NCBI RefSeq assembly: GCF_905220415.1
Contig: NC_059558.1
Span: 8,568,501 to 8,632,500 of the forward strand
Reading direction: 5' to 3'
From: Colias croceus
Taxonomy: Eukaryota > Arthropoda > Insecta > Lepidoptera > Pieridae
DNA: 64,000 nt
Below the pieces are notes generated by a model, which saw only the letters and a list, made by a program, of their open reading frames with translations, searched no databases and was not told the DNA's origin. Shown here piece by piece: positions 1 to 14,631 of this stretch (positions are counted from its first letter, which is position 1; each line of letters starts with the position of its first letter). A program made the position numbers and the translations under genes.

Positions 1-2865
1 AAGTATTTCTTTTACTTGTGTTATAAGTAAAAGAAGCTAGCATTTCTTGTTCGCAAGATCATGTGAGGCTAGGGAATATAGTACCTAAGTAATTGTATTT
101 TTTTTTATTACTGCTCTTTAAGAAGTGAAGCTCTTAAATAATATGCTGACAACCAGTGAAAGTCATGTTAAATCCAGCCAAGATGAATAAATTAAAACCT
201 TTATAGATACTTAAAATCCGTCGAAAAGTATTCATTCATTAGTACTCGAACTCACGAAAAATCAACAAAAAACCATAATACAACCCAAGATCATTCAGTG
301 CATTACCAAAACATATAAACAAAAGTAACATAGTATTGCTTATAACATGTACCGTGTGTACCATATAATCCCTTATACATAAACACAAATCCCATTTACC
401 TATCACAAAAGGGCACATCATTTAAAATGTCTTTATATAACAAAACAGTAATGTCCAGTTCAGTGTCCGCTCAACTTTGTTTGTAAATTCAAACAATATC
501 GGACAGGTAATTATTGGAGACAAATTGTAGAACACAATAGAGCCTTCGCTTCATCCCTGTCAGCCTTTCAGAGTGACATAATTACCGGACTATTAAATAC
601 ATTGTATGGCCATATATGGTTATGACGTTATGAACATCGATGAGATGTAATTTAATTTGGAAGGGTTATATTTACGTAATTATTCTATTGATATGGTGTA
701 ATTATGAAAAAAAAAACAGGTAATATGAGATATATAGTTGTTCTTTCTGGGTCTTAAGGCTAAAGTGGAGTAAAATGACAGAGCTCTATATAGGTCTCTA
801 GCGCCATCACATTTTAACACCGCTTTAAGACATCATGGTAAACCCCCAGATTCTTAATCAGAGTGTTTTTAATGCTAGAATATGTGTACGTACTTTATAT
901 ATAATCTGTGTTTAACCTCTATACAGATTGACCACCATGACCAAAATTCGCAATAATATAAAAAATGTGTACTTTTCCAAACACTTTTTCCTTGTTTGTT
1001 TCACAGATAATGGGATCGTTAATAACGTACCTGCTTTTGATTACTTATATGACGTCTATCTTATTTTCAAGACAGCGAAACACTTTAAAAAGTTATTTGA
1101 ATATATTAGAAATAGAAATATTATACTGAACCTAACGACCAAAAAAAAAACTATTTAGGCTGCGGATTTTCCGTTATCGGATGACGTCTTTGAAAACATT
1201 AACAGATGAATTATTATCATTCATAATAATATGTACAAATATAAGTAGACGTAATATATTCATATATCATACATTATTTAATAGTATCGTGTTCAATCTT
1301 AAAAGTTTTACGTAATCGTAATTACATAAGTAGGATCCGAAAATAAAACCAAATAATTACTCAAGATTGTTTTAATATTATTTTTCTCACCATTGTTATG
1401 ATAATAACATAAAAAAAATATTTATAGAACTTGATAGTCGCTGATTGAGCAGAAAAAAATACCGTACTACGTAGTTTTACCATGAACCCAGTACTTATTA
1501 CCTACTCATATATACCTACTCATTATTATTGTATTGGTCATTATCAAATATATATATATTTTTAAGCAAAATATTCCATTATTCCATACACATTGTTTTA
1601 AACTATATTCCACATATACACCAACTTAGTACACCAACGAAAAGCCCATGTGCGAAAAATGTCATTTCTACAATCGTGTTCCAAATGTCAAAATGACAAA
1701 AACATATACGTTTTTAAATGAATCGCCAAATGCGTCAAACTCGAGAACGGCTCTACCTGGCTCTAGGTACTAATTCGCCACTTTTTTTTTAGTTTTTTCT
1801 TTTTAAGGCATAAAGAATGTTCTTTCACATAAAAACTACTAAACAGATTTAATTGAAATTTGATGTACAACTAGATTACTTTGCCAAATATAATTTGATA
1901 TAAAAATAATTTGGATAACACCATAAATTAACCCACGATTAACGATATTAAATTGAAATAAAAAAAAACATGACCTAAAAACTCTTTTAAATTGCCCCGT
2001 ATCATATATCGCTTTCATAGTCAACGTGGTTCCAATTAAGGTCAGATATTATTGATTAAATAAATCGATATTCTCTTTAGGATGATAGTTTCCATCGAGG
2101 CAAAGTGGCACATCGGGCATTTATAGTTATACATCTTTATCGCTCACACGAGCGTTTTTCTCTTCAATAAATGTGATTTTTCAGTTTATTTTTTATTCGC
2201 TAGTGGTATATTTAACAAAAGAATAGACCTAAAAGCCTTTACAATATCTAAAACAAAGCAAAAAAAACCCAAAGTTACCTGATATTGACGCTCTAAGTTT
2301 TTAAAAAGAAACATAATGGTCACCAAAAATCCACCATTACAATTCTTTCTAATATTAATATTTAACCTTTGTCGCCATTGCAATTAGGAAAATTCATTAA
2401 ACCAACACTGAATTTGCCAGACACACCTACCCGAAACACAAAACGCTCCTAACACAATTGTGTAACTAAGAGCAACTGAAATCCTTCAAAATACATTAAA
2501 ACAAACAGCATTCGAAGCCCTGCAACTTGTATACGGAAACATAGCTAATTAGAATTAATTTCGGTGCAAAATACCTTCAGTAATTGGTGGCAAAGCCACA
2601 CCCCGGTCTGTTTCTAACGACACGCTGCACCGACTTACATCAACTTTGTTAATTAACGTTGCAGTCTACCAACAAGCTTAAAAAATGTTTCATAATTTTA
2701 CCTTTAGACTCGTGTTTATTATGTCTGTATATTTTACGTTTTATACCATAATTGGAGGCGATTCAGCATCTATTATGTAATTCGGATCTGTTAAAGATAA
2801 TATTTATTTTAAATAGATTCGTAAAAAAAATATGGAAATCACCAGCGACATGAATAGGTTTGGTT
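1..2865. other. Non-coding, nothing recognised
   Basis: AT-rich sequence with short microsatellite-like TA runs and no supportable exon. Open frames here are short, with composition like random AT-rich DNA. Confidence 0.5.
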
Positions 2866-4325
2866 ATTGCACGCCTCATAAGCGAAGCGTTGAGGTGGGT
2901 ACTACTGTCACTTCGCGCAAAACATCTGATTTTTCAAACTTAAAATGTCTTTATGTATCATACATTGCACTTGTAAGATAATACATACACACACATATTA
3001 AGAAAAAACACTATTTTTAACATTCATGATATTTTTGATGTCATTTTTGTTATTTAAACTAGTTAAAAAACAGTTTAAAAAAGTTCTGTCTTGGACGTCC
3101 GTGTGTCTGTATGTGCGAAGGATTTTCTTGTTAACACGATAGCGACCGAAATACTTTACTAATCGAGTCTTTTTTTTTCTCTTACGCTTGAGTATGCTCA
3201 GGAATAGAACCCTTTCATTTTTCAGGGTCTGATTCGATGTGGTTTAATTGTTATTAAATAAACAAAAATAATAATTAATAAATAATTATTAAAAAAAAAA
3301 TATTTTATAAAATTGAACATGTAGAAAATAAAAAAACTTTCATGTGCAATTTTGAAAAAAATATTTTTTTAGTGATTTTTTGTTTAAAAAAATTCAAAAA
3401 TTATTAGATGTTGGCTAACTTTAGAATCATATAATTAGGATATATTTATTAATCCTTCATGTTTGTTTACATATGTCTTGCAGTATTCACGGGTATATTC
3501 ATTTCACCTCAACCGTATATTCAAACCCCTCCCTATTTCCAGTTCTGCCAACAGATATATTTCCCCTTAATTATGAATTTCCCCTTAACTATGACAATAC
3601 CGACAACATACATACCGACACAGATCTATGAAAAAGGACACTGGGGGCGCTGGCATGCAAAGGTGGATATATTTACTATTCAGATCCTATAGTTTATGTA
3701 AATGAAAGACACCGCACTCTCGTGTGTAAAAGCGGAAGCCGCGTCGTAAATTTTTTTAAACTGTAGTATCCTATCTACTTCTGAGATAACAGCTATATGT
3801 GATGTGTCTGTGCCCGTCCGCTTTTTACATGAAAAAAAGCCAAGATCTAAAAATCGGGGGTACTATAGCTGTTTGAGCTAATAAATAATATTAATTAAAA
3901 ATAGAGTTTATTATAAAAATATTATAAAAATTGGTCAGTAACGATGGATATACTTTATTTAAGTGTATATTTTGACATAAATTGATATTTGAGTGAAAAA
4001 AAATTTTTGGGAAAAAAATAAATTTTACAACCTCAAAATACCGTTCTGATTACGGTATAGAGACTCGAAGAGCTGGCGCACACGTGCTACGCACATGTGT
4101 TGAACGGTACTTGGCGCCAGGCTCTATCGAGCCTGTTAATTTTCAATTTAAATTACCATCTAATTTAACAGTAGTGACACCTTGAAAGATCTTGAGACAG
4201 TACAAGAGCATTGGCACATGAGAACAAGTGTATCTACATACTTATATTATATACACCTTTATAAATAATCAATTTTATAGTAAAGGATGAGATTATGAGG
4301 CGTGCACTTTTGGATTTTCCAAACT
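2866..4325. mobile_element. Dispersed element with TGCACGCCTCATA ends, copy 1
   Basis: TGCACGCCTCATA at 2868-2880 is repeated inverted at 4294-4306. About 370 bp of the left end and 85 bp of the right end are nearly identical to 14632-15334, while the interiors differ. No transposase frame is seen. This pattern suits a non-autonomous family with conserved ends. Confidence 0.6.
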
Positions 4326-7300
4326 TTTTTTGCTATATTATTTTTTATTTGGTTATTATCTTTATAGTGTCAAATTTTTATTTGCACAAAAAAGAAACTA
4401 TCAAGTTACGTTTTAGGTCATAATTAAAAATTGTACGTTCGAGTAGCAAATGTGTTTTAATATCGACGGATATAAAACATGGTGTAATTAAACAGAAAAG
4501 CTTTTAGCCTCGATAAAAGCTTAAGCTATTACAACCTTTTCTTGGATCAGGTTTACCCTTCCACTTTTATTGAAGATAATAAAACAGATTCTGCAAATAC
4601 CAGTTCTGAAGTCACGTATTAATCTTTAGAAATAAATTAAATTGAAGTGTCCCTTTGTAATTTTGTGTAACTGCGTTTGTACAATTAAATATTTATATAG
4701 AAATATATTTTATATTCGAATATTAGAAGACTAGACAATAACTAGTTTTAAATTTTCTCTCGAAAACGACTAATCAACAGGGACAGTCGTTTTGAGCGCG
4801 TTATAATGAACAAAAATTAATGTTATAAGGAGCTACAAAACTTAATTTTAATTCGAATAAATAAAAAGGATTCCCTGCAAAATAATTATTTGTTAAACTT
4901 GGAAGAAGTCACGGGTAGAGCTTAAAAGCTAAGTAAAAAAACATTGAACTTCAAGAATTCTTCACTGTCTTCACAATGGATATTCGTCGTCTGTCGACAT
5001 GTGTGGAAAAGTTTCACTGCACTCTTTATTTCATTTAGTTTATTTAGGACGTCTGTAGAGCATTACATACAAGATTTTCTTAGTGTTCGAAATTTTACTC
5101 GACACATTTTTTTATTGGTTTAAAGTGGTTATTAAAATTCCTCTTTTCTTTCGGTTATTTGGGGAAGCATATTCATATAGATACCTGGATTAACACATAT
5201 AGGGTAGATCTAATCCGGGTAAATGATATGGTGATACTCGGGTGAAGCCGGGACAGACAGTTAATAAATTAATTATTTGTGGGATTTGAACTGGCTTGAC
5301 ATGGTCTTAGAGAAGGGAAGGGACTGACTAACGTCATTTTTAAATATCCACAATATCAATGTATAATCGTGTTGGTATGTTGGAAATACGCTGTGCCAAT
5401 CAGAACATTATTTAAAATTTATACCTACGGGAAATGTCTATTACTAAACTTTGAAACAAATGTATAAACATTATTAAGATAAAAATAAATAGAAATAACA
5501 TTATTAAGATAATAATCTTTTTTTTTTGTATTGTATTGAAATAATAGTACAATCAGAGTCATTGAATCCTAATTGCAATCTTTCTCTACTAAATTGAAAG
5601 ACCCGCACCATTTCCTGTAACAAATCAAATTAGCACACAGTCTACGGTCTATAACATTCATTTCCCGCCATAATATAATTTAGTATCTACGTAACCAGAG
5701 ATAATATCATACTATAGACGTACATCGTCTCCACAGACAATTATTATAATTTCCACGTAGGTACCTGTGTTCCCGCCTAATTATTTTCTCACCTTAATTT
5801 CGCTCAACCGAAATCCCTTAACCGTGTTACATATTCAATTCTACATCAAATACTAAATTAATAACATTTCTCGTGTTACAACTCCAACGGAAAACTGTAA
5901 TTTCCGTCACGCGATTGTTTTTTTAATCCTTTTTCATTTATTCATAAATCAAATTGTATAGTGTTAGATTATCTGTGATTCTGGTATGATTAATAAGTAT
6001 ATGTTATATCGACGTGTTGGATGGCGTGTAAAAGTATAATGACTGTTTTAAAGTTCGGCGTATCGAGTAGGATAGGACATCATTACTGTATGACACGCGA
6101 GTTAAAAACAAAGTTAAACCGATTTATTTCCTTTTCAATGTCATTAATAACATTAAATATATATAAATGTACATTTTCAAGGATAATATGCAATTAATTA
6201 TGCTTCTGGTAGTTGATTTCCTTCGTCCTTTCTCAACAGTCTATGATCTATCTATTGACATACCTATTTCTATATTATTATCATAGTAAGCCCCAAACGC
6301 CGGAAAGAGATCGAAACATGGATTTAAATCTCAAACGTTACGGTTTATTTATATACTTACATTATTTTAACCGTATTTCCCTTCCATAAAACTTCACGCG
6401 CCACATAAAAGCATGAACTAGCTGTGAATCGGATCGTCCCGCGGGAAAGGGGGGAGGGTGCAAGGAGGGGGGGAGGGTAAATACTCCCCGACTTCAAGTT
6501 TAACATACACTTAAGTATGAGGTAAATTGTTTGTTTGTAATATCAACGCTGTGTATGTGTGTTTTTGTGTATTTTTACATTATTTTTATGCCTTATTTTC
6601 TGTTGGCACTATGAATTTTTATTATTTGTTTTTAGGTCTGGCTATACTTAATTTTCAATAATTTTTTACTAGGTATTATTTTATGTTACGTAGGTATATT
6701 GTGTTTTCTTTTTTGCAATTGAATACACTTTTCTATTACTTACCTGTCAGCTGTCAGTAATTTATTGAAGTTTTTACGGTCAAACAACGACCCAATCATG
6801 ATAATAATAACCATGCCTATACTCTGAAGTATATCTGATTTCATTTCGCAATTTCGTACGAAATTGTGTGTAAAATTAAGTTATTATGGTCTATCAGTCT
6901 ATTATTAACCCAAAAAGGAAGCTTTTTAAGAAGAATTTCAATAAAGAAATTAATTTAATATTTTCTGAATTTGCAATTACTTTCATTATTAATAGAAAAA
7001 TTTCATAATCATAGAAACAAATAGGGCAAAAATTTATATTATGAGGTTTTGGAACAGAAAAATCTTTTGCATAATTATGTCATACCAGACCATAAATCAA
7101 ATGGTTTGTATGATAAATTACCATTTTATACCGTTCTACATGTCAGCCCGGCGTAACAGCGGTCCTATAATATAGTTCAGTAGTTTCCAAACCATTAAAA
7201 TACTTTTATTAGTCTGTGGTTATTTCATTGACTTTTCAATTTACCTTCTTTACCTCGCCTCCGGGTGAGACCGGTCAAATTGGTCGGATTATACGTGAAC

Positions 7301-7485
7301 TGCCCGGATTATACGCCAGACATCACGTTGGCAATTTAATCAGTATGCTTTACAACTAAAATATTAAATCAGGATAGGTTTAGCTACAAAGAGAATTTAT
7401 AATGATGTTTTTGGAACAATTGTCTAGTGGATATCCGTTGTCTCTATCTATAAAGCTCTAAGTATGATGAATCATGAACGTTATT

Positions 7486-7630
7486 AAAGTGAAACTTTTA
7501 TTACATCGTCTCAAACTTTTTGTTCTATGTAGCGCATGTCGCGTGACGCACGATACGAACGATAATTATTATCGTACAAATATGATAATTTTTAGTTAAT
7601 TGTCTATAGTGTGAAAAAAAGTTTCACTTT
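7486..7630. mobile_element. Short MITE-like inverted repeat
   Basis: AAAGTGAAACTTTT at the left is repeated inverted at the right end, about 145 bp apart. The ends resemble those of 9237-9511, so the two may be one family. Confidence 0.5.
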
Positions 7631-8569
7631 TACCGTGGTTTCATAAAACCACACAACATTTTTTTATGTGTATTGCGTTTAATACGTATCTAAATATGGG
7701 ACTAATAAACGAACGGTAAATAGAAATGGGTGTCTAATAAATACAATTTTTATTAATATAAACCTAGATACTAACTATGCATGTGCCTTCGATCGCATAG
7801 TCAATAAACTAAAGAAGAGAAAGGCGCAGTTTTTCTCGCGTTATCTGAATTATTTTCAGTCATACTTTACTCTTATTGGTCGTAACGTGCCTTTTGGCTA
7901 TTCTTAACAACAATCGGAGCAATTCAACTGGAGAATAGGTATATACTTAGAGTTAGAGACAAACACTTTTGTATTATCAAACTATACTTATCTACTAATG
8001 AAAATATGGGCGCTATATAAATCTTCTAAATCTTTAAAAATTATACCAATGTATAAAAATTCTAAATTCCTTCAATAGCAAAAAACATAATAATAAAAGG
8101 GAATACTAAGTTAAATTATAGAGATAAAAAGTAATTGAAAAGCCGCCCATTCACTCCATTCCAAAAGTCTCTCCGGCAGTCGTAGCCGATAAAATTGTGT
8201 TAATAAAACAGTATAGGTAATGCAAACTTATCTAGAAAATAATGTAATACTGACTTAATTTATACGATATATTGGAAACTTCTTTACATATAATACAATA
8301 GGTATTATGTAATCGAAATTTTTTACTAAGGTCAACGAAGGTGATATAAGCCAAAATTTGACATTGCGACGATTTGACATTATGGGCCATTAACTCAAAA
8401 TTGGTAGATCAAAGCACAATAAAAGCTTGCATTAAAGTTGTTTTTTTCTATTTTGTCTTAGTAGGTATTTATATTATAGGATTTCATTATAAAGTACTTA
8501 CCTCAACAGTCAACATTATCTACCTATAGCTTATAAGTAATGTTCGTAATTGTTTAACAATGCCCTCAG

Positions 8570-8632
8570 CCCCCGGAATCACAGACACAATAGAAAATCT
8601 ATTGTGTCGTGGCCCGATCGGGCCGCTCGGTA
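8570..8632. repeat. Dispersed hairpin repeat, copy 1
   Basis: GACACAATAGA-AAA-TCTATTGTGTC forms an 11-bp stem with a 3-nt loop, followed by the palindrome GGCCCGATCGGGCC. The same arrangement occurs at 44682-44745. It is likely part of a dispersed element. Confidence 0.6.
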
Positions 8633-9236
8633 TTGACCATACAAAAGTTTTAATGGAAACAAAACAAAAATTACCTAATGGATAACACGTACCTACAATA
8701 CTTATGTTAAACTAATAAAACGTTTTTATATTGAATACATTAACGTTCTGCGGATATCCAGCAGTCAATTTAATACATTATTTGAAAGCAAATCACTGAA
8801 GTTCTATTCCCCACGGCATCGACTTATTGCTCCAAACGACGGACACATTTTTCTGTTTAAACGCCTATTTTTCAAGTCAAATTCACTTAGATGATTGTCA
8901 CTTTTCAAAATAAAGAAAGAGAATTTTTGTTTCAGAATTCAGGATTTTAAAGATATTTATAATTGTTCTTTAAATTCTGTGTTTGTATTTAAAAAAATGT
9001 TATGTACCTACCTATAACCTATATTTAAGTTAGTATTTTAATTCTGTAGAGCTTTTCAATAAACTTGTAACATTTTAGGTTATCTGAATGAGTCGTGGGC
9101 GGTTTTGTGCAATAAATAAGATAAGGTTAATAAATGAAAATGCATTAAGGATAAGTAGGACATATTATTTTCATTAACTAATGTGATACTTATTTCGAAT
9201 CAAAACTGTAACGCTCGGTAAAATAATAAACTATTG

Positions 9237-9511
9237 AAGTGAAACTTCTTTATCGGGGTTGGAAAAAAATTGAGTGTAACATTTTTTTGTTACGCGTGAC
9301 ATTTTTCCGTTACGCGCCATCTTTTGAAGTGAAACTTTTTTATCGGGGTTGGAAAAAAATTTAGTGTAACATTTTTTCGTTACGCGTGACATTCTTCCGA
9401 TACGCGCAATCTTTTTCTTATCCCTACCACGCGTGATTCGACGTATTTCTGTAAAGTTGCATATAGTAAATTATTTTTTTAAAAATAATTTCATAAAGAG
9501 ATTTCACTTCT
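9237..9511. mobile_element. Short inverted-repeat element with an internal 90-bp duplication
   Basis: The left end GAAGTGAAACTTCTTTAT matches the right end reversed (GAAGTGAAATCTCTTTAT). The first about 90 bp (from 9235) are repeated in tandem from 9325 with few changes, containing TTACGCGTGACATT in each copy. Non-coding MITE, class unknown. Confidence 0.6.
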
Positions 9512-11857
9512 TACGTGTGTAGGTACACTAGTACACGCACACATTTTTTTTAACAAAAATCTATACAGCTTACAAATTGTAGGTAACATATCTTTAAATT
9601 TGAAATGCGACCACATGAAGGCTTTCAAGTAAAAAATAAACATCAAAATCGGTTAAGCCAGCTGAAACTTCTGAGATAACATTGGCAAAAAATACAGTCC
9701 AATTAAAAACCTCCCCCTTTTTGAAGTCGTTTGAAAATTCGCTCCAAACCTTCCTCGTTTTTGGGAACGTCGGCTACTCTTATTTTGTTCATGTTCCTTC
9801 TCACTTATTTTCGAAATTTAATTCGTCATAATAATTCCATTACAGAATATAATATGATATAGGTAAACCAGAATCTGATGGCAATTAGGGAAATCAAAAT
9901 TTTGAGTGTGCAACCCTAGGGAAAATGGACTGAACGATCTTGATACTGCTTATTTTTTAGTTTATATCATTAGTCACATTACATAAGTGGACAATACTGT
10001 ACTTAATAATGAGATATCCACTTAATATTATGTAGGTACATACTTACATGTATAATATACATATTACTTTTACACAGGTAATACATATTATTATTTACAC
10101 ATACCTATATTTGTATGTTCATTATCATTATGCCATGTGAAAATATCGATGTTATATCGATAGAAAACTAGACTGCTTATAATTTTTTTAAAAATAAAAT
10201 AAAAGTAAAATAAAACTATGTTTATTTTCGTAAGTATTAACAGATACACACATTATAAAATTGACTTGGACATCTTGGACTTGACGAATAGCCGTATTGG
10301 AAACTCCTGTAATAAGTTTTCATAAAATTATATTCCAATCAACAAACAATATTATAGTTACCTACATATAATATTTTTTAATTAAAAGTATCAAAGCGGG
10401 TAAGTCCAATTTACCAATAAAATCTTCTAAATTGAAAATTGTGATGTGTTTGACCCTTCTTCATCAAATATTTTTCTATACACATTATAAACAACACCTC
10501 TTGCTTGTGATCACAGCGGCTTTTTCGACATTTTCGAAGATTTTTTAGACAAAATCCTAAAAATTATTTATCAACTGCAAAAAAGACAAATAATTTGACA
10601 ACCAATTTGATAGTTGTCAAATAAGTTGCCACATGAAAATCTTTTATTTCTTAAATATAAATATGCCATCAGATTCTGGTAGACCTATACGTAGCGGAAA
10701 CCGATTTGGCTGCAAGCGGACCCTAACATGTCACTGTCAAACAGATAAAATATCAGGAACATATTTTGTTGAACGGCTCACGCTTGTTGCCCGAAGGACA
10801 AATTTTGTGCTCACTTTTAGCTGACTGAGATTCAGTCACAAGGAGGAATATATTATTGCGAACAGTTTATTGAGAGCCCCAATTTGTAAGTTTATTTAGA
10901 GCCCTCATAATAAAGAGATCATTTTATAAGCTGCAAGGGAACCAATCTTTTGTGATAGTTTACAGTTAAACTACAGAGATTGAAGTTTAGCGAATTTACA
11001 ATATTTGTAATCTTTGGTAAAATAGATATGTACCTACTTAGATTACAAAATAAAGTACAGATGGAGCATGACAACCGCCCGTCGCCCTTGTCAAAGAAAA
11101 TACGAAATCAAAAACAAATACGTCGCTGCACCATTGCTATAGCGCATATAGTGTCATGCAATACGTCAAAAAGGGTTTGCAATTTTAGTAAAAAAATGCC
11201 GTCTTGTGATAATAAAATGCTGTAAAATTTGTTCCCGAAAACAAAAAAAAAGATAAAACATCGTTTCACAGGTTTTCTGTAGATTATTTGGCTGATTTAT
11301 TTCTTTAATACGAATAATAATTTTACAGATATGAAGGAATACAAAACTTCAACGTATGTTGCCAGTATTTTGAAAATGAATTTGCCATTTTTATTGGTAA
11401 AACGGTAAAATGGTTAAAAGATCTTCAGGGTAATGCTGTTGGATTTTTCGATCGTGAATGTGATTATTTGTATAGTGCACTAAAGGTTCATGATCATTAT
11501 TAGATTATTTTAATAAGCATAATACATTATTTTGTTACTTTTATAAAGCTTAAAAACGTCATAGTCGTTTTCGCTAGCGATTTAATTTATGTGAACTCCA
11601 AGATGGATATGATGAAAATAAAATGTCCCGTATTCTCGACTAAAAACTTCCGCTCTTCGTATTTCGTATTCATATATTATGAAAAATAAAAAATAATATA
11701 ATTATTATAGTTAATATTGAAACTTTTTTTATGTACTTAATTTATTTAATAAAAAATTGAATACAATTATTTTGTCCATATATAACTTTAGTAGGCAGGT
11801 ACTTTATGTAATAAAAGAATTTAAATAAAAATTAAAACTTGACTTCTCATTTATGTA

Positions 11858-12020
11858 TATAGCCTACGTCACTACCGCCACTAACATAATAATTCAGATC
11901 ATTGCAATGAAACCTCATCACTCAAAATCGGTCCAACGGTTTATACTGCAGGGCGTGTCAAAGAAATATTATACATACATACATAAACTCGAAAAACATA
12001 ACCCTCTTTTTTCCGTAGTC
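11858..12020 (+). mobile_element. Diverged RTE-like tail
   Basis: CAAAATCGGTCCAACGGTTT followed by ATACATACATACATAAACTC and AACCCTC is the usual end of lepidopteran RTE copies. Boundaries are approximate. Confidence 0.4.
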
Positions 12021-12350
12021 GGGGAAAAATTTGGGAAATTTTTCTATATCTTGCAACATTACACGCACACAGAAGCACCGTGTACGTACAGTGCAGCGGT
12101 GAAATGACAGCACACATAGCTTTATTGAAAATGACGATAAATTATTCGGTTTAGTTCGGCAACGCTCCATCTGTCTTTTATTTTGTAATCTATAAATTAA
12201 AATCGATTAAATATCTCTCACAAAATTTTGTAACTAAATTTTCACTAGATTGCGTAGACCGTATTTTTTTTATTTGAACACGTTAATTTCTCACGAAAAT
12301 CTATTTTCTCTCCACTCTTCCACATATAAAATTCTTACGCTATATAGTAG

Positions 12351-12530
12351 TACTAGCTTACCGCCCGCGGCTTCGCCCGCTTTCTCTAAAACGAATTGAG
12401 ATTTAAACTATCCTATATCTCAAGTTGGATCGAACTGCACATTGTGTGCGAATTTTATTATAATCGCTTAAGTGGTTTAGGAGTCCATTGAGGACAAACA
12501 TTGTGACACGAGATTTATATATATTAAGAT
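12351..12530 (+). mobile_element. RTE-like LINE 3' tail
   Basis: It begins ACTAGCTTACCGCCCGCGGC and carries the ATTATAATCG..TAAGTGGTTTAGG and ACATTGTGACACGAG blocks seen in insect RTE-type LINE 3' ends. It closely matches 48795-48950. It is 5'-truncated, with no reverse transcriptase. Confidence 0.6.
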
Positions 12531-14631
12531 AAACAAAGAAAACAATAGAAGAACGAATGGCCCATGCTTGGGCCCATGTCTACGAAGCCATTTAATTTTA
12601 ATTCGCATTGACATTGAAATATGTATTTCTTTATATGATACAGACAGCCTTGATAATTTTACAATAGAAACAAGAAGGCTATATTAACTACTTTCTAAGA
12701 AAACGATGAGTCGACATTCAGTGAAACCTTCCAACACTAGCTAATTATACCGGAAACACGCGATGAACTTCGGAATTCTCGCGCCATCGCCTCACCAATA
12801 TACCTACTTCCGATATACTAACTATAACATAGTTTCTGATATTCATCTTATTCTTGATTTTAGTATTTAATGCTATATTTTATAAAAAGCAATCGACGAA
12901 GAAATTTGTTTGCTTGGGCGGGATCTCGGGCGGCGTGCCTAGGCGGTAAGATGAAGTAGGCGGATGATTTTTTTTATAGTGTTTTAATTTTTTCAAATAT
13001 ATATTTGCTATATTTTCTGCATATTCCAAGGAGGGTAGAGTCATATTTTGTACTTAACATAATTGTTCTAGAAAGTGTTATATTTATTAAGATGCATTCT
13101 TTTAGCCGTCGGAGAAGTGATGTAAATAATGTAAAAAATATAAGGCCCTTATATTAATGTATGGAAATTATTCTTTCACAACTAGTTAGTTTCGTGTAGC
13201 ATTGAACGTTTATAAATGTAGGCGTCTTAATTCTATAAAGAAACCCTATATCATAGAAAATGGAACACATACTGTATTTTTTGCATAGTTCTTCCTGCAC
13301 GCAACGTTATTATATTATAAGGTATTCCATACATTTAAATTAGTTATTTATACTTTATTAATTAAATGCCGTTAAAGACAGAAATGTCTTTCATCCTCTG
13401 CAATTCAAATTATTCGGCGAATAATGTCGAAACTTAAGAAATCTCGACGTCATGAATAAATTTTTTCTCGAAAAGCAATAAACGAACAAAGACTCGCTAA
13501 ACTTCTTCCAAGTTACCGTATTAAAGATCCCATTACAAGGAATTGGGGACCGCATACAGAAACAGAGTTTTACTTTAAATATAGGTGTCTATTTGAGCCT
13601 TTTTAAATAATTACAACCTTGAAACTGGGCTTACTTATTATCACCGGTACGGCTTAACAAAATTGTAACACAGGAAATTATGTAGTAAAATGTAAATTTA
13701 TGCATTACTAGCGGATCCAAGCAACTTGTTAGTTGTTCTAAAAGGATTATGATTTAAGCTAAGCAATTGCTACAACCTTTTTCATTGATATTCCGTCCTA
13801 TTGCTATTGCTCGTTACTTGGTAAAACACTAGAATGATTTTTCTTCATTTCGATTCATTTCGAGATACTAACTTTTATTAGTGCGTTCAAAAAACAAACT
13901 TACTAGTTTAAAAACATCAAAATTTATATAAAAGTAGAAGTATGTGATTATGTAGAGACAAAACTCTATAATATGTATATAATATTATAACCCAATGTGT
14001 GAGTTAAAATGTATTAATTAATTAAGATAATATAGCTTGAGCCAAAAAGTAAATTTTCCCAAAAACACCCAAAGCTTTTAAAGCCACTTCCGCATCAAAG
14101 AACTTTTCACAAAACAAATTTTTCCCATTAGTGCTCAATTAATTGAAAAAGTTTTAATACAGCTTTATATTTATCATATAATTCTGGTTTACGGAAATGG
14201 TTAAGCTTGTTGTATTTCTCAATTTATTGATCTTAACTACTGTGTTTGTATTTTTAGTTTGTTTGTAGGTTTTGTTACTTATTTATTTTTAATCAAAATT
14301 TCTTAGTCTTCATCAATCGTGTCATAACAACATTAATTTGCGGTTGTCTCATAAAACATTACGTAAAATAATTATTTGTCTAAACCACAAAATAACCTAA
14401 GATTTATTTGCTTCGCATTAAATATTTTTCAGCTGCTTATAAACAAAAACAGAGTCTTAAAAAAGAACAATAAGAAAAGTAAAACATGAAGAACGTCCGA
14501 TTTACATGATGAATGACGCGTAGGCCAAACTTTTGACAGCTAATTTCTTTGCGAATTCCTCTCTTTCTTTAAATAATAAACAAAACAATATTTATAATGA
14601 AGTTCAACTGTTTTAATAACACATTTATACT

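Larger units (their letters stand above)
4326..9236. other. Non-coding stretch with small repeats
   Basis: Apart from the MITE at 7486 and the hairpin at 8570, nothing is recognised. A G-rich run (GGGAAAGGGGGGAGGG type) lies near 6440-6480. Confidence 0.5.
9512..14631. other. Non-coding stretch with RTE fragments
   Basis: It holds RTE-like tails at about 9620-9700 (weak), 11858 and 12351. Frames at 10633 and 10980 have no recognisable domain, no splice context and AT-driven composition, so no gene is called. Confidence 0.45.

Noticed and set aside
10633..11225. Possible small genes
   Set aside because: Two short frames with no conserved motif, no exon signals and no relation to each other.
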